From Phaeobacter sp. A36a-5a (GTDB lineage Bacteria > Pseudomonadota > Alphaproteobacteria > Rhodobacterales > Rhodobacteraceae), in NCBI RefSeq assembly GCF_037911135.1, contig NZ_JBBLYU010000003.1, positions 248,001 through 312,000 on the forward strand: DNA of 64,000 bases, given 5' to 3'. The notes below the pieces were generated by a model. The model was not told the DNA's origin and searched no databases. It saw only the letters and a list, made by a program, of their open reading frames with translations. A program made the translations under genes and the position numbers. Numbering within the stretch: position 1 is the stretch's first letter; each line of letters begins with the position of its first letter. Below are positions 26,429 through 34,797 of the stretch, piece after piece.

Positions 26429-27387
26429 GTGTTTCCGTGCTCGGATCCGGTGCCTTTGGCACTGCTCTGGCGATATCGCTGGCAGCCAACGGGCCGGTCA
26501 CCCTCTGGGCGCGCGACGCCGACCAGGCGCTGCAGATGCAGGAAACCCGCCGCAACAGTCGGCGCCTGCCAGATGCTGCGCTGCCGGACAAGCTGACGGT
26601 GACAAACGATCTGGAACGCGCCGCACAGGCCGAAACGGTGCTGCTTGCGGTGCCAATGCAGACGCTGCGCGGGTTCATAACCGCTCACGCCGCTTTACTG
26701 CGCGACCGCAGGCTTGTGGCCTGCTGCAAAGGGATGGAGCTCAAAACCGGGCTTGGTCCATTGGCGGTGATCCGTGACTGCCTGCCCGAGGCCCGAACGG
26801 CGCTGCTGACCGGCCCCAGTTTCGCCGCTGACATCGCACGGGGCCTGCCAACGGCCCTTACGCTGGCCTGTGGCAACGCAGAGACCGGCAGGGAATTACA
26901 ACAACAGCTGACCACCAAGACCCTACGGCTCTATCGCACCACAGATACGATTGGCGCAGAGATTGGCGGTGCGCTGAAAAATGTTATCGCAATTGCCTGC
27001 GGCGCCGTGATTGGTGCCGGTCTGGGCGATAGCGCCCGCGCCGCGCTGATGACCCGGGGATATGCCGAGATGCAGCGTATGGCGCTGGCCACAGGGGCCC
27101 GCCCCGAGACACTGGCCGGTCTCTCCGGTTTTGGCGATCTGACGCTCACATGCAGCTCTGATCTGTCGCGAAACTACCGCCTAGGGCTTGCCATCGGCCG
27201 CGGCGAGGCTTTCGATCCAAATATCACAGTCGAAGGCGCCGCCACGGCACGCGCGGTCCATGCCGCGGCCACGGCGCGGCAACTGGACATGCCTATCACC
27301 GCTATCGTCGTCGCCCTGCTCGATCAGCGCTTGACGATTGCCGATGCCACCGCTCAACTGCTTTCAAGACCACTAAAAGAGGAATGA
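26425..27387 (+). CDS. gpsA: Glycerol-3-phosphate dehydrogenase [NAD(P)+] GpsA
   Basis: GpsA reduces dihydroxyacetone phosphate to sn-glycerol-3-phosphate for phospholipid synthesis. The 320 residues begin with the Rossmann motif [20 protein letters not shown]. Further features are [20 protein letters not shown] and the catalytic-Lys region [20 protein letters not shown], then [20 protein letters not shown]. The ATG at 26425 has an AAAGGAG site and overlaps tsaD (ATGA), so upstream in-frame codons are not used. YciI follows after 1 bp. Confidence 0.96.
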   Translation: MSVSVLGSGAFGTALAISLAANGPVTLWARDADQALQMQETRRNSRRLPDAALPDKLTVTNDLERAAQAETVLLAVPMQTLRGFITAHAALLRDRRLVACCKGMELKTGLGPLAVIRDCLPEARTALLTGPSFAADIARGLPTALTLACGNAETGRELQQQLTTKTLRLYRTTDTIGAEIGGALKNVIAIACGAVIGAGLGDSARAALMTRGYAEMQRMALATGARPETLAGLSGFGDLTLTCSSDLSRNYRLGLAIGRGEAFDPNITVEGAATARAVHAAATARQLDMPITAIVVALLDQRLTIADATAQLLSRPLKEE

Positions 27388-27388
27388 C

Positions 27389-27660
27389 ATGCTGATTGCC
27401 CTGATCGCGCGCGATAAACCTGATCATTTGCAGACCCGGATGGACAACCGTGCCGCGCATCTGGCCTATATCGAGGAGACCGGCGTTGTTGCGCAGGCGG
27501 GACCGCTACTGGATCAAGACGGCGGCATGGTCGGCTCGCTGATCATCCTTGATGTCGAGGACATGGCTGCGGGCCAGGCTTGGGCGGATAGCGACCCCTA
27601 TGCAAAGGCCGGACTGTTTGAAGCGGTTGAGCTGATCACCTGGAAAAAGGTCGTCGGCTG

Positions 27661-27661
<1 letters not shown>
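27389..27661 (+). CDS. YciI family protein
   Basis: The 90-residue protein is a ferredoxin-like fold YciI-family member, with DNRAAHLAYIEETGVVAQAG, GSLIILDVEDMAAGQAWADS and DPYAKAGLFEAVELITWKKV, where the last includes the conserved DP-[FY] motif. The active-site His/Asp pair of the family (H in AAHLAYI, D in DSDPYA) is present. The reaction is unknown for most members. It is embedded in the tsaD-gpsA-EVE run with one-base spacings, a frequent arrangement in Rhodobacterales. Confidence 0.88.
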
Positions 27662-28083
<422 letters not shown>

Positions 28084-28127
28084 TCTGACAGAATTCTCAG
28101 GCTGGCGCTGGTATCAGGGAGAGTGCA

Positions 28128-28523
28128 ATGGAAATACTGAATGTTATCGCAGCCGCGATTGCCGGCTTTGTTCTGGGCGCGGTCTGGTATGGCGTGCTGG
28201 CTGAGCCTTGGATGCAGGCGGCAAAGGTGCCTCGCGATGAAAACGGCAAACCGACAGGTGGGCAAACACCGGCGGTTTTTGTTGCTACCTTTGTGCTTCA
28301 GCTCATTGTTGCGGGCATGATGCGCCATGTCTTTGCCCTGTCGGGGATTGATACCGTGGGCGGTGGCCTCGTCGGCGGGCTGGGCGTAGGGCTGTTTTTC
28401 ATCACCCCATGGATCATGATCAATAACCTCTACGCTGTCAGACCGCTGCGCCTGTCAATGATTGATGGCGGCTACGCTACGCTGGCCTGCGGTGCGATTG
28501 GTGTCGTGCTGACGTTGTTCTGA
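28128..28523 (+). CDS. DUF1761 family membrane protein
   Basis: The 131-residue protein has four hydrophobic helices and the DUF1761 pattern: IAAAIAGFVLGAVWYGVLAE with PWMQAAKV at the start, then FVLQLIVAGMMRHVFALSG and a last helix ATLACGAIGVVLTLF. An AGGGAGAG ribosome site lies before the ATG. Function is unknown. It ends the tsaD-gpsA-yciI-EVE run and is followed by a strong terminator. Confidence 0.85.
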   Translation: MEILNVIAAAIAGFVLGAVWYGVLAEPWMQAAKVPRDENGKPTGGQTPAVFVATFVLQLIVAGMMRHVFALSGIDTVGGGLVGGLGVGLFFITPWIMINNLYAVRPLRLSMIDGGYATLACGAIGVVLTLF

Positions 28524-28554
28524 CGCCCTTCGCTGGCGAAACGCTATGCACAAA

Positions 28555-28592
28555 AAAGGGAAGATCCGATCATATGACAGGATCTTCCCTTT
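28555..28592 (+). terminator. Terminator after the tsaD-DUF1761 gene run
   Basis: A perfect 13-bp stem (AAAGGGAAGATCC / GGATCTTCCCTTT) with a 12-base loop and an A-run before it and T's at its 3' end. It closes the plus-strand gene run. Confidence 0.85.
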
Positions 28593-28834
28593 CACCCCAC
28601 GTGCTCCAATTCCACCACACGTGTTCGTAAATCTGTGATCCTGGCCATCCTGACCGGTATCTAGAAGATAGGCCGACCAGCGGTGATTCCGCAAAGGCAA
28701 TACAGGTAAAATGCAATACATGTACAACCGGGGCATGTTCCGTGTCGCCGTGATGTCGGTTAATCCCGGTGCCTCCACGAACCAATGACAGAACGACTTA
28801 GAAGAAGCCGCCCCACCGTACATCATGATATACG
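28593..28834. other. Gene-free stretch between two facing terminators
   Basis: About 240 bases separate the plus-strand terminator from the minus-strand terminator of the DUF2853 gene. No supported reading frame, tRNA or repeat was found; a minus-strand frame crosses it but runs through the terminator stem and into DUF1761, so it is rejected. Confidence 0.5.
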
Positions 28835-28865
28835 AAAAGCGCCCGCCGGGGGCTTCCGACGGGCG
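28835..28865 (-). terminator. Terminator after the DUF2853 gene
   Basis: On the minus strand CGCCCGTCGG pairs with CCGGCGGGCG (one G-T pair) and is followed by TTTT, 28 bp beyond the stop codon. Confidence 0.8.
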
Positions 28866-28892
28866 ATCCTCAGCGGTCTTCAGGCAATCTGA

Positions 28893-29234
28893 TCAGCCGT
28901 AGACGGATTCTTTTCCGAAGTGCTTGGTCAGCATATAGTAGACGACTGCGCGGTATTTGTTCCGCTCAGACTTCCCGTAGGTCTCGATCACGCTATCGAT
29001 TGCAGACATCAGCTCGGGCCCATCGGACAGGCCCAATTTCTTGATCAGGAAGTTATTTTTGACGGTCTCCAGCTCTGCCGGCTGGCTGGAGGCTACGGTG
29101 GATGCGTCGGCGTCATAGATGGCCGGACCACAGCCGATGGTGACCTTGGTGAGCAGGTCCATATCCGGATCCATGCCACATTTGGTTTTCAGATCACTTG
29201 CATATTGCTCGATCAGATCGTCGCGTTTTCCCAA
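28893..29234 (-). CDS. DUF2853 family protein
   Basis: The 113-residue protein matches DUF2853, a small soluble family found mostly in Bacteroidetes and alphaproteobacteria: GKRDDLIEQYASDLKTKCGM, DMDLLTKVTIGCGPAIYDAD, ELETVKNNFLIKKLGLSDGP, YRAVVYYMLTKHFGKESVYG. Function is unknown. An ATG at 29249 is in frame, but the bases just after it (GGGAGAGAG) look like a ribosome site for a TTG at 29234, and the family normally begins MGKRDDLI, so the TTG is preferred. It is monocistronic. Confidence 0.85.
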   Translation of the reverse strand: MGKRDDLIEQYASDLKTKCGMDPDMDLLTKVTIGCGPAIYDADASTVASSQPAELETVKNNFLIKKLGLSDGPELMSAIDSVIETYGKSERNKYRAVVYYMLTKHFGKESVYG

Positions 29235-29406
29235 AACTCTCTCTCCCATGTTACTCAGCGGAACTACTGGTATCGCCAGGCACTGCGCCTGATCAGTTCT
29301 TATTCCAGCAGCTTAGTCGCAGAACGGAACAGGGCAACCGGGAATTTCGGCGGTAAACTCTCATTTCTGTGCGAAACGACGAACAATCGCCGAACACGAC
29401 AGAAAT

Positions 29407-29430
29407 GGCGCCCCTCGGATGAGGGGCGCC
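29407..29430 (-). terminator. Hairpin after the PRC-barrel gene
   Basis: A perfect 10-bp stem (GGCGCCCCTC / GAGGGGCGCC) with a 4-base loop, 55 bp past the stop codon on the minus strand. The T tract after it is short (ATTTCTGT). Confidence 0.6.
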
Positions 29431-29484
29431 AAAGCCATCTCACAACACCTCAATCAGGTGCCGATTCAATGTGGCAGAGTCGCG

Positions 29485-30144
29485 TTATACGCGGTCACCG
29501 ATGAGACGATCATCCTGCAGCGGCTTGATCATGTTTTCGTCGATCTCCGGCATCGAGCGCAGAGCCGCCTCGGTACGTGTGCTCAGCTTCAGCTGACCGT
29601 TGCGGGTGAAATCCATGTCGGACAACGGCACGGCAACGGTGTATTCATTCAGGCCAAGGAAACCGCCGACGCCGATCACACCTGCGATCTTACCGTCCTG
29701 TTCGATCACATAGCCGATCTCACCGACATTCTCGCCGGTCGCGGAGAAGACGTTTTTGCCGACCAGATCAGCGACGGTCATCTCATCCAGTGGCGGCAGA
29801 GGTTCACCAGCGGCATCCGAAGCATCATATTCGCCGCGCGGGATGGTGGTGGAAGCGTCAGAGCTTACATTGACGTTTTCATCGCCATCCGCCGGAGTTT
29901 GGCCGTTCACGGTCTCAACGCCGCTATCTACCTTGTATTCACCACGCGGAACGGTGGTGCCTTCGGTGGTGTCGAGCGACACGCTGCCGGTTGTTTCCTG
30001 GCCACCAACAGTTTCGATCTGGGTGTCGGCCTTGCTTTCGCCACGCGGCACCGAGGTGCCAGCCTGCGCAATACCAGCACCAGCCATCAGGGCAGCAGCA
30101 GTCACACCAGCAAGAATACGGGTTTTGGTTTTCAGTTCGGTCAT
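29485..30144 (-). CDS. Secreted PRC-barrel protein with VPRGE repeats
   Basis: The 219-residue protein starts with a signal peptide (KTRILAGVTAAALMAGAGIA then QAGTS). Three short repeats follow: SVPRGESK, TVPRGEYK and TIPRGEYD, spaced about 40 residues apart and separated by acidic linkers. The C-terminal third is a PRC-barrel-like domain with LVGKNVFSATGENVGEIGYV and a GKIAGVIGVGGFLGLNEYTV strand pair. PRC-barrel proteins in alphaproteobacteria are often envelope or stress related; the role here is unknown. The ATG at 30144 has a GAAGGAG site. It is monocistronic. Confidence 0.82.
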   Translation of the reverse strand: MTELKTKTRILAGVTAAALMAGAGIAQAGTSVPRGESKADTQIETVGGQETTGSVSLDTTEGTTVPRGEYKVDSGVETVNGQTPADGDENVNVSSDASTTIPRGEYDASDAAGEPLPPLDEMTVADLVGKNVFSATGENVGEIGYVIEQDGKIAGVIGVGGFLGLNEYTVAVPLSDMDFTRNGQLKLSTRTEAALRSMPEIDENMIKPLQDDRLIGDRV

Positions 30145-30323
30145 GTCGTTTTCTCCTTCGTTTGAAGTACGGAAATCAAACGTCATGCCGCTCGAATACG
30201 TTCCCGGATTTTTCCGGAATCTCGACATTAAATTATTGGAACTTTTGAGCGCGAAACAACGTTGTCGCGCGCGGTGCGTGCTAGGTCAGTCCTATTAAAA
30301 GGCAAATAAAAATCAGTCACATA

Positions 30324-30354
30324 AAAGAAAACACCCCACCGATGGCGGGGTGTT
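30324..30354 (-). terminator. Terminator after ahcY
   Basis: On the minus strand AACACCCCGCC pairs with GGTGGGGTGTT (one G-T pair) over a 3-base loop, followed by TTCTTTT. It is 43 bp past the ahcY stop. Confidence 0.85.
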
Positions 30355-30396
30355 CTGTACGCTTACTTCATTCCGAAAATCAGAAGGAAGATAGGA

Positions 30397-31788
30397 TCAG
30401 TAGCGATAGTGCTCAGGCTTGAACGGGCCCTCGGGTTTGACGCCGATATAGGCCGCTTGTTCGGGGGCCAGTTTCGACAGTTTCACACCGATCCGGTCCA
30501 GGTGCAGACGAGCAACTTTTTCGTCCAGGTGCTTGGGCAGGATGTAGACATCGTTCTTGTAGGCCTCACCACGGGTCCACAGCTCGATCTGCGCCAGCAC
30601 CTGGTTGGTGAAGGAGGCCGACATCACGAAAGACGGGTGACCCGTCGCGTTGCCAAGGTTCAAGAGGCGGCCTTCGGAGAGCAGGATCAGACGGTTGCCC
30701 GAGGGCATCTCGATCATGTCGACCTGTTCCTTGATGTTGGTCCACTTGTGGTTTTTGAGGTTGGCGACCTGGATCTCGTTGTCGAAGTGGCCAATATTGC
30801 CAACAATCGCCATATCCTTCATCTCGCGCATATGCTCGATGCGGATGACATCCTTGTTGCCGGTGGTGGTGATGAAGATGTCGGCGCTGTCCACTACATC
30901 TTCCAGCAGGACCACTTCGAAACCGTCCATCGCGGCCTGCAGGGCGCAGATCGGGTCCACTTCGGTGACCTTGACCCGGGCACCGGCGCCGCGCAGGGAG
31001 GCAGCTGAGCCCTTGCCCACATCGCCGTAACCGCAAACTACGGCGACCTTGCCTGCCATCATCGTATCGGTGGCGCGACGGATACCATCGACCAGCGATT
31101 CCTTGCAGCCGTATTTGTTGTCGAACTTCGACTTGGTGACCGAATCGTTCACGTTGATCGCCGGGAAGGGCAGCTGCCCTTCTTTCACCAGCTCATAAAG
31201 ACGGTGAACGCCGGTGGTGGTTTCCTCGGAAACGCCTTTGATCGCCTCACGGGTTTTGGTGAACCAGCCCGGGCTTTCGGCCATACGCTTTTTGATCTGG
31301 TTGAAGATCGCTTCTTCCTCTTCGGAGGTCGGAACTTCGATCAGATTGGTTTCGCCAGCCTCTACGCGCGCGCCAAGCAGCACGTAAAGCGTTGCATCGC
31401 CACCATCATCCAGAATGAGGTTTGCGCCTTCAGGGAACTGGAACGAGCGATCCAGATAATCCCAATGTTCTACAAGGGTCTGGCCCTTGATCGCAAAGAC
31501 AGGCGTGCCGCCTGCCGCGATTGCGGCCGCAGCGTGGTCCTGGGTCGAGAAGATGTTGCAGGAGGCCCAGCGCACATCCGCGCCCAGCGCCACCAGCGTT
31601 TCGATCAGAACCGCAGTCTGGATGGTCATGTGAAGCGACCCGACAATCCGGGCCCCTTTCAGCGGCTTGCTGTCGCCATATTCGTCACGCAGGGCCATCA
31701 GCCCCGGCATTTCGGTCTCAGCGATGTCGAGTTCCTTGCGGCCAAACTCGGCCAGCGCGATGTCCTTGACGATATAATCCCCGGCCAT
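30397..31788 (-). CDS. ahcY: S-adenosyl-L-homocysteine hydrolase AhcY
   Basis: AhcY splits S-adenosylhomocysteine to adenosine and homocysteine, keeping the methyl cycle running. The 463 residues are the usual length for the bacterial form with the insertion loop. Motifs seen: [40 protein letters not shown], the NAD-binding [20 protein letters not shown], and the C-terminal [20 protein letters not shown] ending KPEHYRY. The ATG at 31788 has GGAG six bases upstream and gives the family start [12 protein letters not shown]; a longer frame exists but is unlikely. No clear SAH riboswitch was recognised upstream. Confidence 0.97.
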   Translation of the reverse strand: MAGDYIVKDIALAEFGRKELDIAETEMPGLMALRDEYGDSKPLKGARIVGSLHMTIQTAVLIETLVALGADVRWASCNIFSTQDHAAAAIAAGGTPVFAIKGQTLVEHWDYLDRSFQFPEGANLILDDGGDATLYVLLGARVEAGETNLIEVPTSEEEEAIFNQIKKRMAESPGWFTKTREAIKGVSEETTTGVHRLYELVKEGQLPFPAINVNDSVTKSKFDNKYGCKESLVDGIRRATDTMMAGKVAVVCGYGDVGKGSAASLRGAGARVKVTEVDPICALQAAMDGFEVVLLEDVVDSADIFITTTGNKDVIRIEHMREMKDMAIVGNIGHFDNEIQVANLKNHKWTNIKEQVDMIEMPSGNRLILLSEGRLLNLGNATGHPSFVMSASFTNQVLAQIELWTRGEAYKNDVYILPKHLDEKVARLHLDRIGVKLSKLAPEQAAYIGVKPEGPFKPEHYRY

Positions 31789-31874
31789 TGCGTGCTCCAT
31801 TCCGGTTACATTTTGTCTACCGCAGCAGGTAACACCGCAATGGTTTATAAGCAACGAAGATGCCCGAAAGCGCC

Positions 31875-31904
31875 GGGGCGCAGCGACCGGAGGTCGTGCG
31901 CCCC
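31875..31904. terminator. Long GC-rich hairpin between the small secreted gene and ahcY
   Basis: GGGGCGCA pairs with TGCGCCCC and an inner CGACC/GGTCG stem extends it around a 3-base loop. No T run follows on either strand, so it may be a processing or attenuating hairpin rather than a simple terminator. Confidence 0.4.
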
Positions 31905-31932
31905 GACCTTCCCAACGGTCCGGGGGGACAGG

Positions 31933-32247
31933 TCAGCTGGGGGTGCCTTGCGGCCTGGGGTCTTCCGTCAATTGGAAAAACCCGGTGCCGGAGGCCACCA
32001 CACAGCTCAACCCGTTGGGATGGGAAACCAGCACGGTGAAAGTGCCGGTTGTTGCTGAAGCCCAGAATTCGATCACGGTGGAAACGGGCTGGCTGGCTTG
32101 CAGCCCGCCAGCAGTCAACCGCTCGGCGTATGAGGATTGCAAACGATCCACCAGGTGATCGCGGGGACTGCAGCCAGCGGCAAGCACCGGCGGCGCAGTC
32201 GCAAGCATCCCAAAGATAAGCGAGGTGCAGGCAAGACGTTTAAACAT
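31933..32247 (-). CDS. Small secreted protein of unknown function
   Basis: The 104-residue product has a signal peptide (FKRLACTSLIFGMLATAPPV then LAAGCS) and a short mature part of about 80 residues with two Cys (one at the mature N-terminus, one in GLSCVVASG), which may form a disulfide. VIEFWASATTGTFTVLVSHP suggests a small beta-rich domain. AAGGAG lies 7 nt before the ATG at 32247, so the longer open frame is not used. No family is recognised with confidence. It lies upstream of ahcY in the same direction but 145 bp apart. Confidence 0.7.
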   Translation of the reverse strand: MFKRLACTSLIFGMLATAPPVLAAGCSPRDHLVDRLQSSYAERLTAGGLQASQPVSTVIEFWASATTGTFTVLVSHPNGLSCVVASGTGFFQLTEDPRPQGTPS

Positions 32248-32520
32248 GACAATCTCCTTTCGCATGTGCCAAAGCGACGAAAGAGGCTTGCCAAGGGGGC
32301 AAGAGCCCCTGTCGTACCTATAAATATGGGGCCAGAACCGGCCGGTATCAAATCCCGGCCGGTCAACTGTTCGTGGTGTCCATGTGTGCTCAGCAGGTGA
32401 TCCTGCCACCACATAGGCTCGAGAACACCGTTGGCGGCCTGCCTTAGGCGCCGTGCCGGCAATTGCGCTGCACGCACTCACCGGCTAGTCAGAACCCACC
32501 GCCAAAGGAAGAGACTGACC

Positions 32521-33117
32521 ATGCCCCCCAAACCTCCGCGCGCCTGGCAAAGGATGCTCTCCGGTCGCCGCCTTGACCTGCTTGATCCGACTCCGGTCGA
32601 TGTCGAAATCGAGGATATTGCCCATGGGCTGGCCTTTGTGGCGCGCTGGAATGGCCAGACCATTGGTGATTTTGCCTATTCCGTGGCAGAGCATTCGCTT
32701 CTGGTGGAGACGATCTACGGTCGCCTGAACACGAAGGCGCCGGTGCGATGGAAGCTGGCGGCCCTGCTGCACGACGCGCCGGAATATGTCATCGGAGACA
32801 TGATTTCGCCGGTAAAGAATGCCGTTGGCCCAAGTTACGGCGAATTGGACCAGCGGTTGACGACGGCGATTCATATCCGCTTTGGTCTGCCTGCCGTATT
32901 ACCTAAAACGGTCAAGGCCCAGATCAAGAAAGCAGATCGGATCAGCGCCTGGATGGAAGCAATCGAGATCGCCGGATTTTCCCGCAGCGAAGCCGACCGC
33001 CTGTTTGGAAAGCCGGATCAAGCGCTTATGGAAGGGCTTTCCATCCGCCTGCGACCACCAGTCGAGGTCCGCAAAGATTACATCACCCGGCACGCCGATC
33101 TTTTGGCACTGCTCTGA
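32521..33117 (+). CDS. HD-domain phosphohydrolase (YfbR-like)
   Basis: The 198-residue protein has the HD fold metal ligands: YSVAEHSLLVETIYGRL (first His), AALLHDAPEYVIGDMISPVK (HD plus the E-Y-V-x-D segment) and a late Asp in IKKADRISAWMEAIE. It resembles the YfbR 5'-deoxynucleotidase-type and related HD hydrolases; the substrate is probably a nucleotide. The ATG at 32521 has GGAAGAG upstream; the frame is open earlier but without a site. A 270-bp gap with two GC-rich hairpins (32288-32304 and 32338-32364) separates it from the divergent secreted gene. Confidence 0.82.
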   Translation: MPPKPPRAWQRMLSGRRLDLLDPTPVDVEIEDIAHGLAFVARWNGQTIGDFAYSVAEHSLLVETIYGRLNTKAPVRWKLAALLHDAPEYVIGDMISPVKNAVGPSYGELDQRLTTAIHIRFGLPAVLPKTVKAQIKKADRISAWMEAIEIAGFSRSEADRLFGKPDQALMEGLSIRLRPPVEVRKDYITRHADLLALL

Positions 33118-33126
33118 TCCCAAGAA

Positions 33127-33154
33127 AAAGCCTCTCCCGATCTGGAGAGGCTTT
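33127..33154. terminator. Bidirectional terminator between HD phosphohydrolase and regA
   Basis: AAAGCCTCTCC (33127-33137) and GGAGAGGCTTT (33144-33154) form a perfect 11-bp stem with a run of A's before and T's after, so it can stop transcription from either side. Confidence 0.85.
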
Positions 33155-33158
33155 CGCT

Positions 33159-33713
33159 TCACTTGGGGCTGCGTTTGGCGAGAATTCGCTGCAGCGTGCG
33201 CCGGTGCATGTTCAGCCGTCGCGCGGTTTCCGATACATTCCGGTCGCATAGTTCATAGACCCGCTGAATATGCTCCCACCGCACACGATCCGCACTCATT
33301 GGATTTTCCGGCGGCGGCGGCAGCTCTTCTTCATTGGCGAGCAGCGCGTTCATGATGTCCGACGCATCAGCAGGTTTTGACAGGTAATCCGTCGCACCAA
33401 TCTTCACCGCTGCAACGGCTGTCGCAATGGCACCATATCCAGTCAGAACAACCACTCGGCTGTCGGGGCGGCGCTCTCGCAGGATCTCCACCACATCAAG
33501 CCCGTTGCCGTCCTCTAGCCGCAGATCGACCACCGCAAAGGCTGGAGGGCGGGCTGTGGCTATGGCGCTGCCTGCTGCGACAGATCCTGCTGTCTCCACC
33601 TCAAAGCCACGTTTTTCCATGGCCTTGGCCAAGCGCCGCAGAAAGGGCTCGTCATCATCGACCAGCAAGAGCGTCTTGTCCGGTCCTATTTCCTGCATAG
33701 CAGCTTCGCCCAT
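33159..33713 (-). CDS. regA: Redox response regulator RegA/PrrA/ActR
   Basis: RegA is the global response regulator of redox-controlled genes (photosynthesis, respiration, CO2 and nitrogen fixation) in alphaproteobacteria. The 184 residues have a receiver domain with acidic pocket LLLVDDDEPF, the phospho-acceptor Asp in AVVDLRLEDGNG, VVLTGYGAIATAVAAVKIGA and Lys in YLSKPADASD. A proline linker (EELPPPPENP) and a Fis-type helix-turn-helix NVSETARRLNMHRRTLQRIL follow, the combination specific to RegA. It lies downstream of senC and across from regB. Confidence 0.95.
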   Translation of the reverse strand: MGEAAMQEIGPDKTLLLVDDDEPFLRRLAKAMEKRGFEVETAGSVAAGSAIATARPPAFAVVDLRLEDGNGLDVVEILRERRPDSRVVVLTGYGAIATAVAAVKIGATDYLSKPADASDIMNALLANEEELPPPPENPMSADRVRWEHIQRVYELCDRNVSETARRLNMHRRTLQRILAKRSPK

Positions 33714-33796
33714 GCTGTCGGTCTCCCCCGCAATGTTATCAGGTCGTGAGGCTTGATATTACGTCTCGCCTCCGAAACGTCAAACCTTCATCAGGA

Positions 33797-34417
33797 TTAC
33801 AGGTTTTCCAGAAAGCAGCCGACCTTGTCAGCAACCTGTTCCGGTGTCTCGTCACGGCGAAAGAACTCCACAAATCCCTGCTCGGGCAAAACCAGATAGG
33901 AAAAGGTCGAGTGATCAACAAGATAGTAGTCTTCGTCGCCGTCATGTTTCTTGTAGTAGGTCTTGTAGGCGCGGCTGGCGGCCTTAACCTGTTCGTGTGA
34001 TCCCGTCAGACCAATCATCCGTTCATGCAGATTGGCGGCAAAATCACCCACCACCTCAGGTGTGTCGCGATCCGGGTCGATGGAGATGAACACCGGTGTC
34101 ACGTCCTGTCCACGCTCATCCAGCAGATCGATGACCTCGGCATTGCGGGCAACATCCAGAGGGCAGACATCAGGGCAAAACGTATAGCCGAAATAGACCA
34201 GCGACGGCTTGGTGATCACATCCTTATCCGTCACCGTCTCACCCTTGGCGTTCAGCAGCTCAAACGGTCCGCCGATTGTATCGGACCCTCCTGCGATCTG
34301 ACTGGCGCGGCATTCGGCGAAGTCATCACCCGCGCCGCCTCCGCGTGTGGCAAACCAGGCTCCCCCTACCAGGGCAGCAACAACAACGGCAGCAAGGATG
34401 GCATAGAGACGGGTCAT
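33797..34417 (-). CDS. senC: SCO1/SenC/PrrC copper chaperone for cytochrome oxidase
   Basis: SenC/PrrC is a membrane-anchored thioredoxin-fold protein that helps assemble the CuA or CuB centre of cytochrome oxidase and affects RegB signalling. The 206 residues start with one transmembrane anchor (LYAILAAVVVAALVGGAWFA). The copper motif CxxxC appears as SLVYFGYTFCPDVCPLDVAR, and the His ligand in YYLVDHSTFSYLVLPEQG. The frame is open upstream, but the ATG at 34417 gives the normal start. The regB-senC-regA arrangement is conserved in photosynthetic and non-photosynthetic Rhodobacterales. Confidence 0.93.
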   Translation of the reverse strand: MTRLYAILAAVVVAALVGGAWFATRGGGAGDDFAECRASQIAGGSDTIGGPFELLNAKGETVTDKDVITKPSLVYFGYTFCPDVCPLDVARNAEVIDLLDERGQDVTPVFISIDPDRDTPEVVGDFAANLHERMIGLTGSHEQVKAASRAYKTYYKKHDGDEDYYLVDHSTFSYLVLPEQGFVEFFRRDETPEQVADKVGCFLENL

Positions 34418-34797
34418 GAGATCACACTTTGCGCAAGAATTAGATGGGTCATCAGGCTGCGCCAGACCTACCAAGAATCTCAGGCGATGCAACGGGCGGA
34501 GCGAAGCAGCCGCCGCGCATCGGCCAGAAGTGGTCCAGCGATCCTGCACGAGGGTCGACCTATCGCAGGCCTTACCCCAATGACCAGACGGACAAATCAG
34601 CGCAGCCGCGGGCGATCCCGGCGACAGTCACCGTATAAGGAGGCCATCGCCAAAGCAGATCAATTGTCTGTCTGCGCCAGGAATGCGAGGATACTGCGAC
34701 AGTCTGGTTTCGTCTTGTTCCAGAGCAGGCCATATGTCAGCCAGATCCCGACCGGAGCCAAACAAAATGGCCCCATCCCCTCGGCACGGAGTGCGGT
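34418..34797. other. Divergent promoter region between senC and regB
   Basis: The 380 bases contain no supported gene. They separate the divergent senC-regA and regB transcripts and should carry both promoters and possibly RegA sites. Two similar motifs, CTGCGCCAGG and CTGCGACAGT, occur about 25 bp apart near 34675-34705, but no operator can be assigned by eye. Confidence 0.5.

Noticed and set aside
28455-28826. A 123-codon minus-strand frame
   Set aside because: It runs through the strong terminator stem at 28555-28592 and into the DUF1761 gene, without a ribosome site.
31789-31932. Possible SAH or SAM riboswitch upstream of ahcY
   Set aside because: The long GC hairpin at 31875-31904 is symmetrical and lacks the conserved core sequence I would expect; treated as a plain hairpin.
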